Below are positions 11,800-22,969 of a stretch of DNA of 64,000 nt, one piece after another. The position numbers were made by a program, and so were the translations under genes. Positions within the stretch are counted from its first letter, which is position 1; every line of letters starts with the position of its first letter. Below the pieces are notes generated by a model, which saw nothing but the letters and a program-made list of their open reading frames with translations, ran no database searches and was not told the DNA's origin. The stretch spans positions 4,529,056 to 4,593,055 of the forward strand of contig NC_084815.1 of NCBI RefSeq assembly GCF_963583255.1, written 5' to 3'. Source of the DNA: Pyrus communis. Lineage: Eukaryota; Streptophyta; Magnoliopsida; Rosales; Rosaceae.

Positions 11800-12426
11800 T
11801 TAAACTACTTGGGAGCTCTTCTCGGCTTGGAACATGGATGCATTTAAACGGCGGTAGATAAAATGCGAAGCCCAAGCCACCAACATAAGAAGCGCGGTAG
11901 CAGCCCCACCGACCATCACAAGATTAAGAACCGGGAGCTGTCGTGTGATTTTTGAGCTTGGCGACATTGCTTTGGCATTAGAAGGAGAACCTGATGGCGC
12001 GGATGGAGAAGGAGAGGGGCTTGGACTAACCACTGGATGTTCTATTTCGAGGGCATTGATCTTGATTTTAATCTTTTGGCCGGCTTTGCAGTGACCAGGT
12101 TCACCGCAAATAACATAGTAGGTGCCGGGTATATCAAAAGTTAAGGCGGTGAAGGTACCGTAATGAGATAGAGGAAGTGATGGAATGCAATAGTCATAAT
12201 CTGCTTGAGTGACTATCATCACAAAATCATATTCATGTTTGTAATTAAATATGAACTCGTCGCCCACATAGAACTTTTTCGATGAAGCCCACTTGTTGTA
12301 ATCAACCGCGCCACTGTCAGTCCACCCTTCCAAATCGCCGCCAACCGTATAAACAGTAGCGGAACAAGCACCAAAGAAAATCATCATGATGATGAAACTC
12401 ACGGCAACAGTGTTTTTTAGAGCCAT
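11800..12426 (-). CDS. Phytocyanin / early-nodulin-like protein, 208 aa (unit C, copy 1)
   Basis: This is an intact paralogue of the gene at 3860-4486 with the same layout: signal peptide, plastocyanin-like domain, SPSPSPSPS repeat, hydrophobic segment and short basic tail. It differs at scattered positions (MALKNTVAV start; Gln to Glu in GDLEGW; Asp to His in EIEHPVV; Gly for Leu in the Pro-rich part). It shares the Asp in place of the first copper His while keeping CGEPGHCKAGQK. The reading frame extends upstream to 12,474, but the MAL start at 12,426 is the conserved one. The TATA-like tract lies around 12,525-12,550. Confidence 0.85.
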   Translation of the reverse strand: MALKNTVAVSFIIMMIFFGACSATVYTVGGDLEGWTDSGAVDYNKWASSKKFYVGDEFIFNYKHEYDFVMIVTQADYDYCIPSLPLSHYGTFTALTFDIPGTYYVICGEPGHCKAGQKIKIKINALEIEHPVVSPSPSPSPSAPSGSPSNAKAMSPSSKITRQLPVLNLVMVGGAATALLMLVAWASHFIYRRLNASMFQAEKSSQVV

Positions 12427-12560
12427 GACTAAAACAGTAAACAATAAACAAGCAATTTGGAAAGCAAAAAGCAAAGAGAATGAATGAATGAAATTTAGAT
12501 GAAAGGCAATAATGCGTGAGCATGCGTATATATAGATAGATAGATAGATATAGTTAGTGT
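12427..12560 (-). promoter_or_regulatory. Promoter of phytocyanin C with GATA repeat
   Basis: On the - strand, the region upstream holds a TATATATA/GATA tract (four ATAG units at about 12,532-12,548). It aligns with the TATA-like tract of copies A and I, which have fewer repeats. Confidence 0.45.
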
Positions 12561-12825
12561 CCCAAATGGAAAATGTTTCCCAAATCCAGTTGGAAAACGG
12601 TCTATAAAATCAGACGAGTAGTAGGAATTCTATTTAGGAATAATATTGCCCAAGCTTAATTAATAATCGAATTCCAATTTTCTGTCGTTTTGTCGGCTGG
12701 TTTTGCTTCCAACTTCTGCTTGTTTCCATGTATAATGAAACATTTTATTATATTATAAATCACAATGAAGAAGTGAGAATCGAACTCGGGCCCTTGGGTT
12801 GCATGATGCAAATTTAGTGCTTAAA

Positions 12826-13316
12826 AAGATTCAAATTTCTCATTAGCATTTGAGAAAAAGAAGAGGAATTTATCCTGTTTGTACTAATTGTAGCAAAAGA
12901 TTTAATAACTTGTTCAAATTTATTAGACAATATTTTTTTTTTAACAAACGATATTATCTACGTTAAGGGGGTATGTGCGTGGGCTAAGTCTGACACTGTG
13001 CTAGCAATAATGTGGTTCAAATTCACTACCACTCCCAATACCTAGTCTATACGCCCAATGAGCACTCCAGTATCTGCCCACAATATAAATAGGCATGTAG
13101 AAAAAGGGAGTGAGACATACGCACTTTCATTAGGGTTTTTTTTTTTTTTGGTTTTGTTTTCTTCTCTTGTCCTTATTATTAAATATAGTTATTAGATGGT
13201 GTTTAGTTGAAATTCAAAGTTTTAAAATCTTTTTCATTAGTTTTTATTTCATTTTTTAACTATCTGTAACTGTTTGTGTTTGAGCCATAATTAAACAAGT
13301 TGGTGGCGAGGACCCC
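12826..13316. other. Unit tail with truncated SINE
   Basis: Homologous to 6,388-6,900. It holds the 3' part of a SINE on the - strand (about 12,932-13,030, T-run then ACGATATTATC). No gene is seen. Confidence 0.45.
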
Positions 13317-13820
13317 TTCAATAATACATGGCTCACAACTGCACGAACTTGCTCGACAGGCTTGGAAACTTGCCCGAATAAGTTGAAAACTTGCCTGATG
13401 GCTTGTATTTGTCATTTATTTTCTTGTTATTGACATTGTGCTTTGTTTATTACTCATGTTATTAATGTTTCTTAAACATTTGCTAGAATATTCCTTTGTT
13501 TATGTATTGTGCTTTATTTTTCTGTATCTTCCCTTTACTCAAAGATTGCTGACTGGTTCAAAGTTTCCTCTGATGAGTTTGTGATCCTTGTTCTTTGGTA
13601 TTTAACATGAGAAAATAATAAAGTCCTTATCTTCAAGACATAGAAAAGAAGGCCAGTTTCTTGTGGCACAAGCAAATGGCTTATTAACAATTTAAAAAAA
13701 AAAACAACTTATTGGTCTTAGCCAGTAGTGGCACGACTGGGCAAATACACTATTTTTACAAAAGAGCCTATGAGCCTACTCAAGGCTTGGCTAAGGCACC
13801 TTGTGTTAACGAGAGTTCAC
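13317..13820 (+). other. Leader of unit D, promoter truncated
   Basis: Homology to the other leaders begins only at ACCCCTTCAATAATACATGG, so the TATA box and about 180 bases after it are missing here. This unit probably lost its own promoter. No gene is seen. Confidence 0.45.
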
Positions 13821-14309
13821 TATAAGTTGTGAGTGTCAAAGGACATATACTCGTTGTTTCTTGACATACAAGTAACTTGGTCAATCCGAGTTAATAGTTG
13901 AGAAAATTATGGAGCCTTATTTGTTAGGTTTAGGAGTCCTTATTTAGTGCAATTAATCATGAAAACCTTAATTAGTTGACAAAGAATTCGTTACCATTTA
14001 GGACTATTATGATACCCTAATTGATATGGAATATCCCATGTAATTAGTTGATAGGCCGGATTACATGGATAATTATCAGTATATTAGGAGGTTCCTGCAC
14101 TCACAGTAATTATCCTTGTTTCATGCTAAACCCTATTCACTAGCAAAGGAACTTACGACTACTTGAGTGGAGAAGACCCTTCCTGGAACCCTAGCATCAT
14201 GTCTTCCTTTTCTATAGATAAGTTTATTTCCTTTTCATGTCGATTTTATTATTGCATTCGTGATCCTAATGTCTTGTTGTTGTTCTTATGATTTCAGAAA
14301 TATCTTATA
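13821..14309. mobile_element. 489-bp insertion in leader of unit D (copy 1)
   Basis: The sequence is absent from the leaders of units A, B, C and G. It is bounded by TTCAC on both sides (13,816-13,820 and 14,310-14,314), a 5-bp target duplication. Its ends are short inverted repeats TATAAG/CTTATA. There is no coding potential. It could be a small DNA transposon or a degraded solo LTR; I cannot decide. Confidence 0.5.
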
Positions 14310-14638
14310 TTCACCACTTGCATTCTGGGGGAGGTTGTGTGAGAGTCCTGCATCTTAACAGTCTGTATCCTTAATTCCATTTTGGTCAATAGTTTTTTAA
14401 TCTGAAGTTCCAAATCCTTATTTTTCACTTGCTTGGCATCAACCGTAACAACGAATATTTAACCGATTGTAAGAGTCAAACCCCTGTTATTATCGACGTC
14501 CTATGACATTTTATACTCTGCTCCCACACCAACATTAAAAAGATGTATCATTCCCATTTTCTTTGTACTTGGAAACAAAACATTGGTTCTTAATTTTTGT
14601 TCTTACCTAACTTCTTGTGTTACTCCAAGTCCACACCA

Positions 14639-14804
14639 ATGGCTCTATCTAGACCTCCTCCAAAAGAGAAGCCAGGTCAAAGTTAAGATAGTGTCCAGTC
14701 TTGTGAAGATGGTGGTAAGGGCAGCTTCGAAAGTAGAGAGAGGGTTGAGCCGTCGTAGAAAGGTTGGCGATGCAGGTTGTGCAAGCACCTATGCAGCCGA
14801 ATAG
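14639..14804 (+). pseudogene. Small basic protein gene, frameshifted (unit D, copy 1)
   Basis: The conserved ATG at 14,639 is followed by the same extra A as in unit B (CCAAAAGAGAAG), so translation stops after 15 residues. The downstream frame has additional changes (GGTTGGCGATGC where intact copies have GGTGGCGACAC) that destroy the tail. With the promoter also lost, this copy is dead. Confidence 0.65.
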
Positions 14805-15014
14805 CAATCAAATTAATCACGTACATTTCATACGAGCATTGATGTTTTTAGCCTCATAATGTTATAGTAATGTACTGCAGTACTATGAGTGTGTTTGTTT
14901 ACCTTCATTAAGTTTCACTAGACTACACTACACTAAAACTTAGTGAAATCTTGTGTTTGTTGTCAGAAGGGACTAGTTTTAATGAGATTAGCTTTCATTC
15001 TCATGGACTATAGG

Positions 15015-15910
15015 TGTCATATCCCGGCCCAGGCCCCCACCACATTCCGGGCTCGACTTCACCATAACATGATATTATCCGCTTTGGGTCCCAACCACGA
15101 CCTCACGGTTTTGTTTTTAGGAACTCGCACGAGAACTTCCGAGTTGGTCACCCATCTTGGGATTGCTCTCATGCGAACTCGCTTAACTTCGGAGTTCCTA
15201 CGGAACCCCGAAGTTAGTGAGCTCCCAAAAGGCCTCGTGCTAGGTAGAGATGGGAATATACATAGAAGGCTTACAGGATTCACTCCCCTAACCGATGTGG
15301 GATGTTACAATCCACCCCCTTTAGGGGCCCGACGTCCTCGTCGGCACACTTCCGGCCAAGGATTGGCTCTGATACCAAATTGTCACATCCCGGCCCGGGC
15401 CCCCATCCCATCCCTGGCTCGACTTCACTGTAACACGATATTGTTCGCTTTGGGCCACGACCACGCCCTCACGGTTTTGTTTCTGGGAACTCACACGAGA
15501 ACTTCCCAAGTCAATAAGCTCCCAAAAGGCCTTGTGCTAGGTAGAGATGGGAATATACATATAAGGCTTACAGGATCCACTCTCCTAGACGATGTGGGAT
15601 ATTACAATCCACCCCCCCTTAGAGGCCCGACGTCTTCGTCGGTACACTGGCTTCACTCGGTATAGTGACTCTGATACCAAACTATCACATCCTGACCCGG
15701 GCCCCCATCACATCCCGAGCTCGACTTTACCGTAGCACGATATTGTCCGCTTTGGGCCTCGGCCACGCCCTTACAGTTTTGTTTTTGGGAATTCACACAA
15801 GAACTTCCCAGTGAGTCACCCATCATGGGATTGCTCCAGCCCAAACTCACTTAACTTCGAAGTTCCAATGGAATCCGAAGCTAGTGAGCTCCTAAAAGGC
15901 CTCGTGTTAA
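15015..15910 (-). mobile_element. Cassandra TRIM array, minus-strand part (copy 1)
   Basis: Three LTRs lie in the - orientation: 15,015-15,309, 15,381-15,606 and 15,684-about 15,910, the last truncated. They are separated by very short internal regions of about 75 bases. Each internal region holds a primer-binding site read on the - strand as TTTGGTATCAGAGCC (complementary to initiator tRNA-Met) and a G-rich polypurine stretch. The LTRs end TG...CA and contain a 5S-rRNA-like block with Pol III boxes (GAAGTTAAGCGAG and GATGGGTGACC on the element strand). These traits define Cassandra. Apparent long ORFs here are by-products of GC-rich repeats. Confidence 0.85.
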
Positions 15911-17546
15911 GGAAGTGGATCTTGTAAGCCTTATATGTATATTCCCATCTTTACCTAGCACGAGGCCTTTTGGGCTGGCTTCGAATTCCATCGGAACTCC
16001 GATGTTAAGCAAGTTTGGGCTAGAGCAATCCCAAGATGGGTGACCCACTAGGAAGTTCTCGTGTGAGTTCCTAGAAACAAAACCGTGAGGGCGTGGTTGG
16101 GGCCCAAAGCGAACAATATTGTGTTACGGTGGAGTCAAGCCCAGGATGTGGTGGGGGCCTGGGCCGGGATGTGACAATTTGGTATTAGAGCCAATCCTTG
16201 ATCCGAAGTGTGCCGACGATGACGTCGGGCCCCTAAGGGGATGGATTGTTAAATCCCACATCGCCCAGAAGAGTGGATCCTATAAGCCTTATATGTATAT
16301 TCCCATATCGACCTAGCACAAGGCCTTTTGGGAGCTCACTAACTTCGGGTTCCATAGGGACTCCGAAGTTAAGTGAGTTCGCGCGAGAGCAATCTCAGGA
16401 TGGGTGACCCACTAGGAAGTTCTCGTGTGAGTTCCCAAAAACAAAACCATGAGGGCATGGTCGGGCCCCAAAGCGGACAATATCGTGCTACGGTGGAGTC
16501 GAGCCTGGGATGTGACAATTTGGTATCAGAGCCAATCCTTGGCCGAAAGTGTGCCGAAGATGACGTCGGGCCCCTAAGAGGGGTAGATTATTAAATCCCA
16601 CATCACCCAGGGGAGTGGATCCTCTATGCCTCAAATGTAGATGCCCATCTCCATATAGCACGAGGCCTTTTGGGAACTCAATAGCTTCGGAGTGAGTTTG
16701 AGCGAGATCATTCCCAAGATAGGTGACCCACTGGGAAGTTCTCGTGTGAATTCCCAGAAACAAAACCATGAGGGCGTGGTCGGGGCCTAAAATGGACAAT
16801 ATCGTGTTACAGCGGAGTCGAGCTCGGGCCGGGATGTGACAATTTGGTGTCAGAGCCAATCCCTAGCCGGAAGTGTGCCAACGATGACGTCGGGCCCCTA
16901 AGGAATGTGGATTGTGACATCCCACATCGCCCAGGGGAGTGGATCATGTAAGCCTTATATGTATATTCTCATCTCTACCTAGTACAAGGCCTTTTGGGAG
17001 CTCACTGGCTTAGGATTCCATTGGAACTCTGAAGTTAAGCGAGTTTGGGCTGGAGCAATCCTAGGATGGGTGACCCACTGGGAAGTTCTCCTATGAGGGC
17101 GTGGCCGGGGCCAAAAACGGACAATATTGTGCTACGGCAGAGTCAAGCTCAGAATATGGTGGAGCCCGGGCCGAGATGTGACAATTTGGTATCATAGTCA
17201 ATCCCTGGCCGAAAGTGTGCCGACGAGGTCATCAGTCCCCTAAGGGGGTGGATTGTGACATTCCGCATCGCCCAGGGGTGTGGATCTTGTAAGCCTTACA
17301 TGTATATTCTCATCTCTACCTAGCACGAGGCCTTTTGGAAGGTCACTGGCTTCGGGTTCCATTGGAACTCCGAAGTTAAGCGACTTCGCGCAAGAGCAAT
17401 CCTAGGATGGGTGACCTACTGGGAAGTTCTCGTGTAAGTTCCCAGAAACAAAACCGTGAGGGCGTGGTCAAGGCTCAAAACAGACAATATCGTGCTACGG
17501 TGAGTCAAGCTTGGGATGTGGTGGAGGCCCGGGCCAGGATGTGATA
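15911..17546 (+). mobile_element. Cassandra TRIM array, plus-strand part (copy 1)
   Basis: Five LTRs lie in the + orientation: about 15,911-16,176 (5' end missing), 16,247-16,517, 16,589-16,841, 16,913-17,183 and 17,254-17,546. They alternate with four internal regions of about 70 bases, each starting ATTTGGTATCAGAGCC or a close variant and ending in a purine tract. The LTRs carry the 5S-like box A (GTTAAGCGAGTTTGGGC) and box C (GGATGGGTGACC). An LTR-internal-LTR-internal ladder like this is the expected product of recombination between LTRs. The array meets the minus-strand part at about 15,910. Confidence 0.85.
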
Positions 17547-18472
17547 ATAGGCCTCGCTAGCCGGCCTTAGCGAGTCCCCCCGAAACCTATGAGATTGCTA
17601 AGACCGTGCTCTCTCTCGTCCTTATGTGCTAGCCTCATTTCTCTAGGCATCGTTTGATCGACTCCTCTATTGTGTCTTCTTTTGCTTAACCCCACCCCCC
17701 CCCCCCCCCCGGCGTCAGCCACCACTCTCCGTCGCGTCATCGTTTGATCGACTCATTTCTCGCGTCCTCATTTGCTTGACCCATTCAACTTTAGCCACCA
17801 CTCCCTGTAGCGTCGGCTGATCGACTCATCTCGCGTGCTCATCTTACTTGAAGAGCTCACCAGACCATCCCACCGACCACTGAAACTCAAGTCACAGTCT
17901 TGCAGATAATTGTTGATGTTTACGAAATCATAGATTTTGTATTTCACAGATGTGAAGGTCCCCAATTTTTTATTCTTTTACCTCATGATTTCGGTTTTTC
18001 TCTTTGGTACTTGCTCTAACCCTCACAAGATTTGCAATTTCTGCTAATGGTGATTGGAATTTGTGCTGTTGTCTTGGAAATCTTTTTTTTTTTTTTTTAA
18101 CCAATTTATCTGTGAATTTGGTGTTATGATTTGTGTAAATTGCTCTTATTGTGTTGTTGGCGTTTAGCAATTTCTGCAATTTTTTTAGCAAAATGGGTAT
18201 ATTTCGATTTCCAATTTCTGCAATTTCATTTACGATTACTGTTAGCTCGACATTTCTTCATATCATCCAGTTTGCTTCTGTTTTGTATCCAATTCATTAT
18301 TCGTATATGTTTTTTAGACCAAAATTCGGATAATATTTTTTTCATTATCCTGCCTCTTAGTCCGACACTGCACCAAACACTTCACTAATTTAGTTTAGCT
18401 TAGTCTAGTCTAAGCCAGTCCAACTTAGTCCTTAAAGCTAGTCCAATCCGAGATAGTCCAGTACAACAAAAT
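17547..18472. other. Unrecognised DNA inside the composite insertion (copy 1)
   Basis: It contains imperfect repeats of a CGTTTGATCGACTC motif (three copies between 17,640 and 17,830), a run of 16 C at 17,695-17,710 and a T-run near 18,083. There is no convincing coding sequence. It could be captured non-coding or 5' UTR sequence. Confidence 0.35.
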
Positions 18473-18563
18473 ATGTATTAGTAGAGCACATGCAGGCACT
18501 TAAAAATGCATGAGAAAGTTTGTAATACGGTGTGCTTTTGTTTTTATGTATTGATCCTACCAT

Positions 18564-18785
18564 TGTCAACTCTACAAGCAATCTTACACTCTAAGTAATC
18601 TCGAGAGATGAGAGAGAAGTTAGAGAGAGAGAGAGAGATCTATGAAAAAATGCACTAATATTTCATTAACTGTGTATTATGATAATTACACTCAGGTATT
18701 TATAGTTTAACCTTATAACACCACTTCACTAATCTAAAAACACATGGCACTATCTTAGTCGTCCATTCCATCATATAATCTATCA
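18564..18785 (-). repeat. 3' LTR of copia element (copy 1)
   Basis: 222 bp, TG...CA on the - strand. It differs from the 5' LTR by roughly eight substitutions plus a few indels in a GA-rich tract, about 3-4%. The insertion is therefore much older than the 20-kb duplication. Confidence 0.9.
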
Positions 18786-19496
18786 TCCTCCCTCAATCAC
18801 ATGCTGGGAGCAACCAAGTATGAGATTGGAACAATTAAAATGAAACTGTGGAGAACACAACACTTTGGTAAACATATCGGCATATTGATCACTGGAATTG
18901 ACAAACTGCAACAATATTGTACCTTGTTGTACTCTTTCACATACAAAGTGACAGTTAATTTCAATGTGTTTTGATTTGGAATGGAAAACGGGATTAGTAG
19001 TAAGCGCCATAGCAAAAATATTATCATAATGTAGTAAGGGAACATCAGACTGTGACAAGTGAAGATCGTGAAGCAATTGTTGAATCAATACCACTTCTGC
19101 AATAGTAGTGGCCATAGCCCTATACTCTGCTTCAGTAGAAGACCTGCTCACAGTATGTTGTTTCTTGGAACTCCAAGAAATAGGATTTGAACCAATAAAC
19201 ACCACAAAACCAGTGGTTGATCTTCGATCATTAGGATCACTGGGCCAATCAGCATCAGTGTATGCTTTTAAATGAAGGGAACCAGGTGTAAAACATAAAC
19301 CGAAATCCATAGAACCCTTAAGATATCTCAGTATACGTTTAACTACAGTGAAGTGTGATTCAAGAGGTTGGTGCATAAATTGACAAACTTGGTTCATTGA
19401 GAAGGCTATATTGGGCCTAGTAAACGTGAGGTATTGCAGAGCACCTACAAGACTTTTGTAAGTTGTAGCTGAAATAGGAGGACTGCCATGATTCAA
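18783..19496 (-). pseudogene. copia RNase H region (copy 1)
   Basis: This is the C-terminal part of the polyprotein. It carries YTDADWPSDPNDRRSTTGF, the RSSTEAEYRAMA motif and the terminal ADMFTK segment of copia RNase H. It is cut off from the reverse-transcriptase part by stops around 19,500-19,680. The ORF ends at the polypurine tract and LTR border. Confidence 0.9.
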
Positions 19497-19679
19497 AAGC
19501 TTCTAATTAGGATGGCAGGGAGTAAGACACGGTTTGCAATCGTCCATATGAGCCTTCTGTAACAACTCCTTCACATACTTATGTTGATGAACAAAAAGAC
19601 CCTTTGCCTGATATTCAATTTGTAACCCAAGAAAGAAATGTAAAATACCAAGATCTTTCATATCAAACTCTTTGGTCAA

Positions 19680-20336
19680 CTAGGATATCACAGATTGAAC
19701 AGTTACATCATTATCACCAGTTAACATGATACCATCCACGTAAAGAAGAAGAACAACAATGAAGTTACCAGTAGACTTGACAAAGAAAGATGGATCTGCA
19801 TAGGATGTCTTGAATCCTAACCAAAGAAGAAACTTAGAAAATCTCTCATTCCAAGCCCTTGGAGCTTGTTTGAGACCATACAAAGACCTTTCGAGCTTGC
19901 AAACATAATCAAGATGCATTTGGTCAACAAAACCCTGAGGCTGAGACATATATACCTCTTCATCAAGAAATCCATGCAAGAAAGCATTCTTGACATCTAA
20001 TTGCTTGAGTTTCCAACCAAAAGAAGCAACCAATGCTAAAATCAACCGAACTGTAGTATGTTTCACAACTGGACTAAAGGTCTCATAATAGTCCAAACCG
20101 GCTTCTTGAGAAAAACCTTTGGCTACCAATCGAGCCTCATATCGTGCCACTGACCTATCTGAATTTTTCTTGAGTTTATAAATCCACTTACATCCAACAC
20201 AATTTTTGTTTGCAAGTAAAGGAACAAGTTTCCATGTATGATGTTGTAAAAGAGCATTCATTTCTTCCTTCATAGCAGCTTGCCACTGCACAGACTTAGA
20301 AACATCTTGAAAAGTAGATGGTTCTTGGAGAGACAC
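19680..20336 (-). pseudogene. copia reverse transcriptase region (copy 1)
   Basis: Carries the hallmark copia RT segments: WQAAMKEEMNAL, RLVAKGFSQEAGLDYYETFS, LDVKNAFLHG and SLYGLKQAPRAW. The catalytic YVDD box reads YVDG because the second Asp codon is changed (GGT, 19,731-19,733). This should abolish polymerase activity. Confidence 0.9.
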
Positions 20337-20785
20337 TGAATCAGTGCACTATTAGGCAATATAAGCTTTCTTTTGTAAATGCCAGACTTAGACCTAGTCT
20401 GCATTGGATGACAGTGAAGAATCACAGATTGAAGATCAGTAACCTGAGAAGTAGTAACATCTGGATTGTCCTCAGTATGTATCACTGAATGAACCAAAGA
20501 CTCCCTTATTGCAAAAACAACTAAATCACAAGTGCTAGAACCATTTAATGAAGAACAGACAAGGTCACATTGTTGAGTTGATGAAGGACTGGACTGAGTA
20601 ACATGGGAACCAGGAGCAATGAAAGATGGACCCACACTAGAATAAGGAATTGGAATAGAAGTAATAGGAGTAAATTTGGTAGGATGACCAACTAAAGAAG
20701 ATTGTTTAGTTGTAGGTGAAGTGGGCTGAGATGCAACAGAAAATCCAGGAAACTTTTGTTCATCAAACATTACATGTCTTGACAC
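20270..20785 (-). pseudogene. copia linker between integrase and RT (copy 1)
   Basis: A low-complexity, Ser/Pro/Thr-rich reading frame joins the end of integrase to RT and contains HPMQTRSKSGI, the usual segment before copia RT. It lies in a frame different from both neighbours, so at least two frameshifts surround it. Confidence 0.7.
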
Positions 20786-21606
20786 AATGAGTTTATGGGT
20801 GTGGATATCATAACATATGTATCATTTATACTAAGATGCATACCCAAGAACAAGCACTCAGTAGTTTTGGGTTCCAACTTAATGGATCTATATGGTTTCA
20901 TAGATGGATAGCAAGCATACCCAAACACTCTGAGATAATGAAGTGTAGGTGAGGATTTGTATAAAACTTCAAATGGAGAGTTCACGTGCAATATAGCAGT
21001 TGGCATCCTATTAATAAGAAAAGTTGCAGTGGCACAAGCATGGAACCAAAACTGAGAAGGAAGAAAAGCTTGTTGAAAAAGAGTGATGGCAGGTTCTATA
21101 ATATGTCTATTCTTTCTCTCAACCAACCCATTTTGTTCAGGGGTATATGGACAAGACTTTTGATGAACAATACCCTTGTCTTTTAAAAAACTTTGAAATT
21201 GATGACTGATGTATTCCCCAACCCCATCACTTTGGAATATTTTAACCTTGGCATCAAATATATTGGATATGAAAGCCAAGAATTGAACAAATGTATGAAA
21301 AACAGCTGTTTTATTCATCAATGGAAAAATCCAAATGTACCTCGTACATTCATCTATGAAGGATACATAGTACTTAAATCCTTCTATAGACATATTAGGT
21401 GATGGACCCCAAACATATATGTGAATGACTTCAAAAGGAACAACAAATTTTGAAGCAACACTAGGTAGTTTAGTGAACTTTCCTTGCAAACATGCAACAC
21501 AGATTTTGGATGGTGAAGTACTAAGTACAGACACATTACATTTATTTAAAGTAGTTGACACAACGAGATTAGTTGGATGACCTAATCTAGAATGCCACAA
21601 CTCCAA
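20770..21606 (-). pseudogene. copia integrase region (copy 1)
   Basis: The zinc-binding part is seen as ELWHSRLGHP and KICVACLQGK. The core keeps QSDGVGEY and TPEQNGLVERKN (second Asp and Glu of the DDE triad). The first catalytic Asp, normally in HSDVWG, is replaced (HIYVWGP), so the integrase would be inactive. Confidence 0.9.
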
Positions 21607-21828
21607 AGAGACTTTCTGACCAAGAAAAGCAGCAGGGAAGGAAGCTGGAAAAGAAATGAACCTTAAGGGTTTGAAAACGAGAAGAGGATATACAACATTG
21701 TTAGTCAGTCATTTGTAGAGGATTTGCCCTGTGACCTTGTCCTGTATACAAATGGAAAATTCATCAACAATATAGCGACATTTGTTATCTCGACATAACT
21801 GATACGTTAAACATAAGTGTTGTGATAA

Positions 21829-22356
21829 TTAAGGCACATGCAACATAGATTTAAGATGAAACTTATGTTGTGATGTAGAAATACAAGAATTGCCAATATT
21901 TGCAATGATTAAACCTTTACCACCAGCGCCAGTAACAGTCTCAGATAATGGATAGGGAACTGCTTCTTGTAAATTTGAGAGATTAGAGGTCATGTGATTG
22001 GTAGCACCAGAATCGACCAACCAAAACTCTTGTTGAGGTGCTGAAGAAGATGCCACAGTTCTAGCATTCATAACAACAAGTGGTGATGGATGCTGATAAG
22101 AAGTCCTAGGTTGTTGTGGATGTGATGCATAGGTTTGTGGAGAAGTAAACGGTTGAGAAGAAGGCATCACAGAAGACTGATAGTATTGAGGATAGTTATA
22201 AGACTGTGATGAACACTGAGTAGAAGCATTTTTTCGATCAAAGCAAATGGCAGCAGTATGGCCAACCCTGTTGCAGATTTGACAACCCCATTGAAAATAG
22301 TTCGAAGCAGAATGACCCTTTTGATCACATATTTGACATATTTGAGAAGGACACAA
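21829..22356 (-). pseudogene. copia gag zinc knuckle and protease (copy 1)
   Basis: One intact CX2CX4HX4C knuckle (CQICNRVGHTAAIC) is preceded by a damaged one whose last Cys is Tyr. The aspartic protease active site FWLVDSGATNHMTS follows and is intact. Confidence 0.9.
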
Positions 22357-22450
22357 AATGAGACCCAGCTAACCCAAATTGTGACTAGAGAGGAGTCTGA
22401 GAATTAGAGTAAAATTTCTTCCCTTTCCCTTTGGATTTATAATTATTGCC

Positions 22451-22777
22451 TCAAAAATTGTTATAGGAACCAGAGGTATGTTGAGTAGCATAAGCAACTG
22501 GTGCAGGAAACATCTGAGGATATGAAAAAGCTGACAGGTTTTGCATGGATTGCATAGGTTGCAGGGGTGACAGATTTTGCATAAGAGGCATAGACTGCAT
22601 AGGTGATAGGAATGGCATAGACTGCATTGGATACTGAGTAAAGCTAGAATGAGGCATAACAGATGATCCAGAAGCAGAACCTAATTCATACACCAAACCA
22701 GACCCATGTGCCAACATTGCAGTCATTAATGGAACTTGTTTGATAGCTTCATCTAGAGTAGATTCTTCAGCCTTCAA
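22451..22777 (-). pseudogene. copia gag middle part (copy 1)
   Basis: In the same frame as the upstream gag piece but separated by in-frame stops (TAG just before it, TGA near 22,970). It contains a Met/Gln/Ser/Pro-rich stretch with repeated MQSMP-like motifs. A frameshift separates it from the protease part. Confidence 0.75.
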
Positions 22778-22969
22778 CTAAGAGCGCAATTTAGTCAAAG
22801 ATACCAAATTCTCTCTGCCCCTTATAATAGCCTTAATGGTATTGTATTCAGATGGAAGTCCTCTCAATGCAACAATGGCAATATCCTCATCTGATATAGT
22901 AACACTAACTGCAACCAATTGATCCCTGAAATCTTTGATGCGCTGCAAGTATTGATCAATGGTTTCAGG

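Larger units (their letters stand above)
14887..18472. mobile_element. Composite 3.6-kb insertion in 3' UTR of unit D (copy 1)
   Basis: Unit G reads GTACTAT-ATGTATTAG continuously, while unit D is opened at that exact point by 3,586 bases. The left end (GAGTGTGTTTGTTTACC) and right part (about 18,360-18,472) both carry short repeated TAGTCTAGTC/ACTACACTACACT motifs. These are typical of a non-autonomous DNA transposon, but I could not confirm inverted repeats or a target duplication. Inside lie the Cassandra array (15,015-17,546) and about 900 bases of unrecognised DNA. Confidence 0.5.

Noticed and set aside
14943..15665. 240-codon ORF over the minus-strand Cassandra LTRs
   Set aside because: It runs antisense through LTRs and internal regions of a non-coding TRIM. 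Its repeated protein pattern only mirrors the LTR repeats.
16488..16859. 123-codon ORF and other ORFs in the plus-strand Cassandra part
   Set aside because: Same reason: GC-rich LTR repeats with few stops, no independent domain.
15911..17546. 5S rRNA genes
   Set aside because: The 5S-like blocks carry the internal promoter but sit inside LTRs with PBS and purine tracts. I cannot align a complete 5S gene, so they belong to Cassandra elements.
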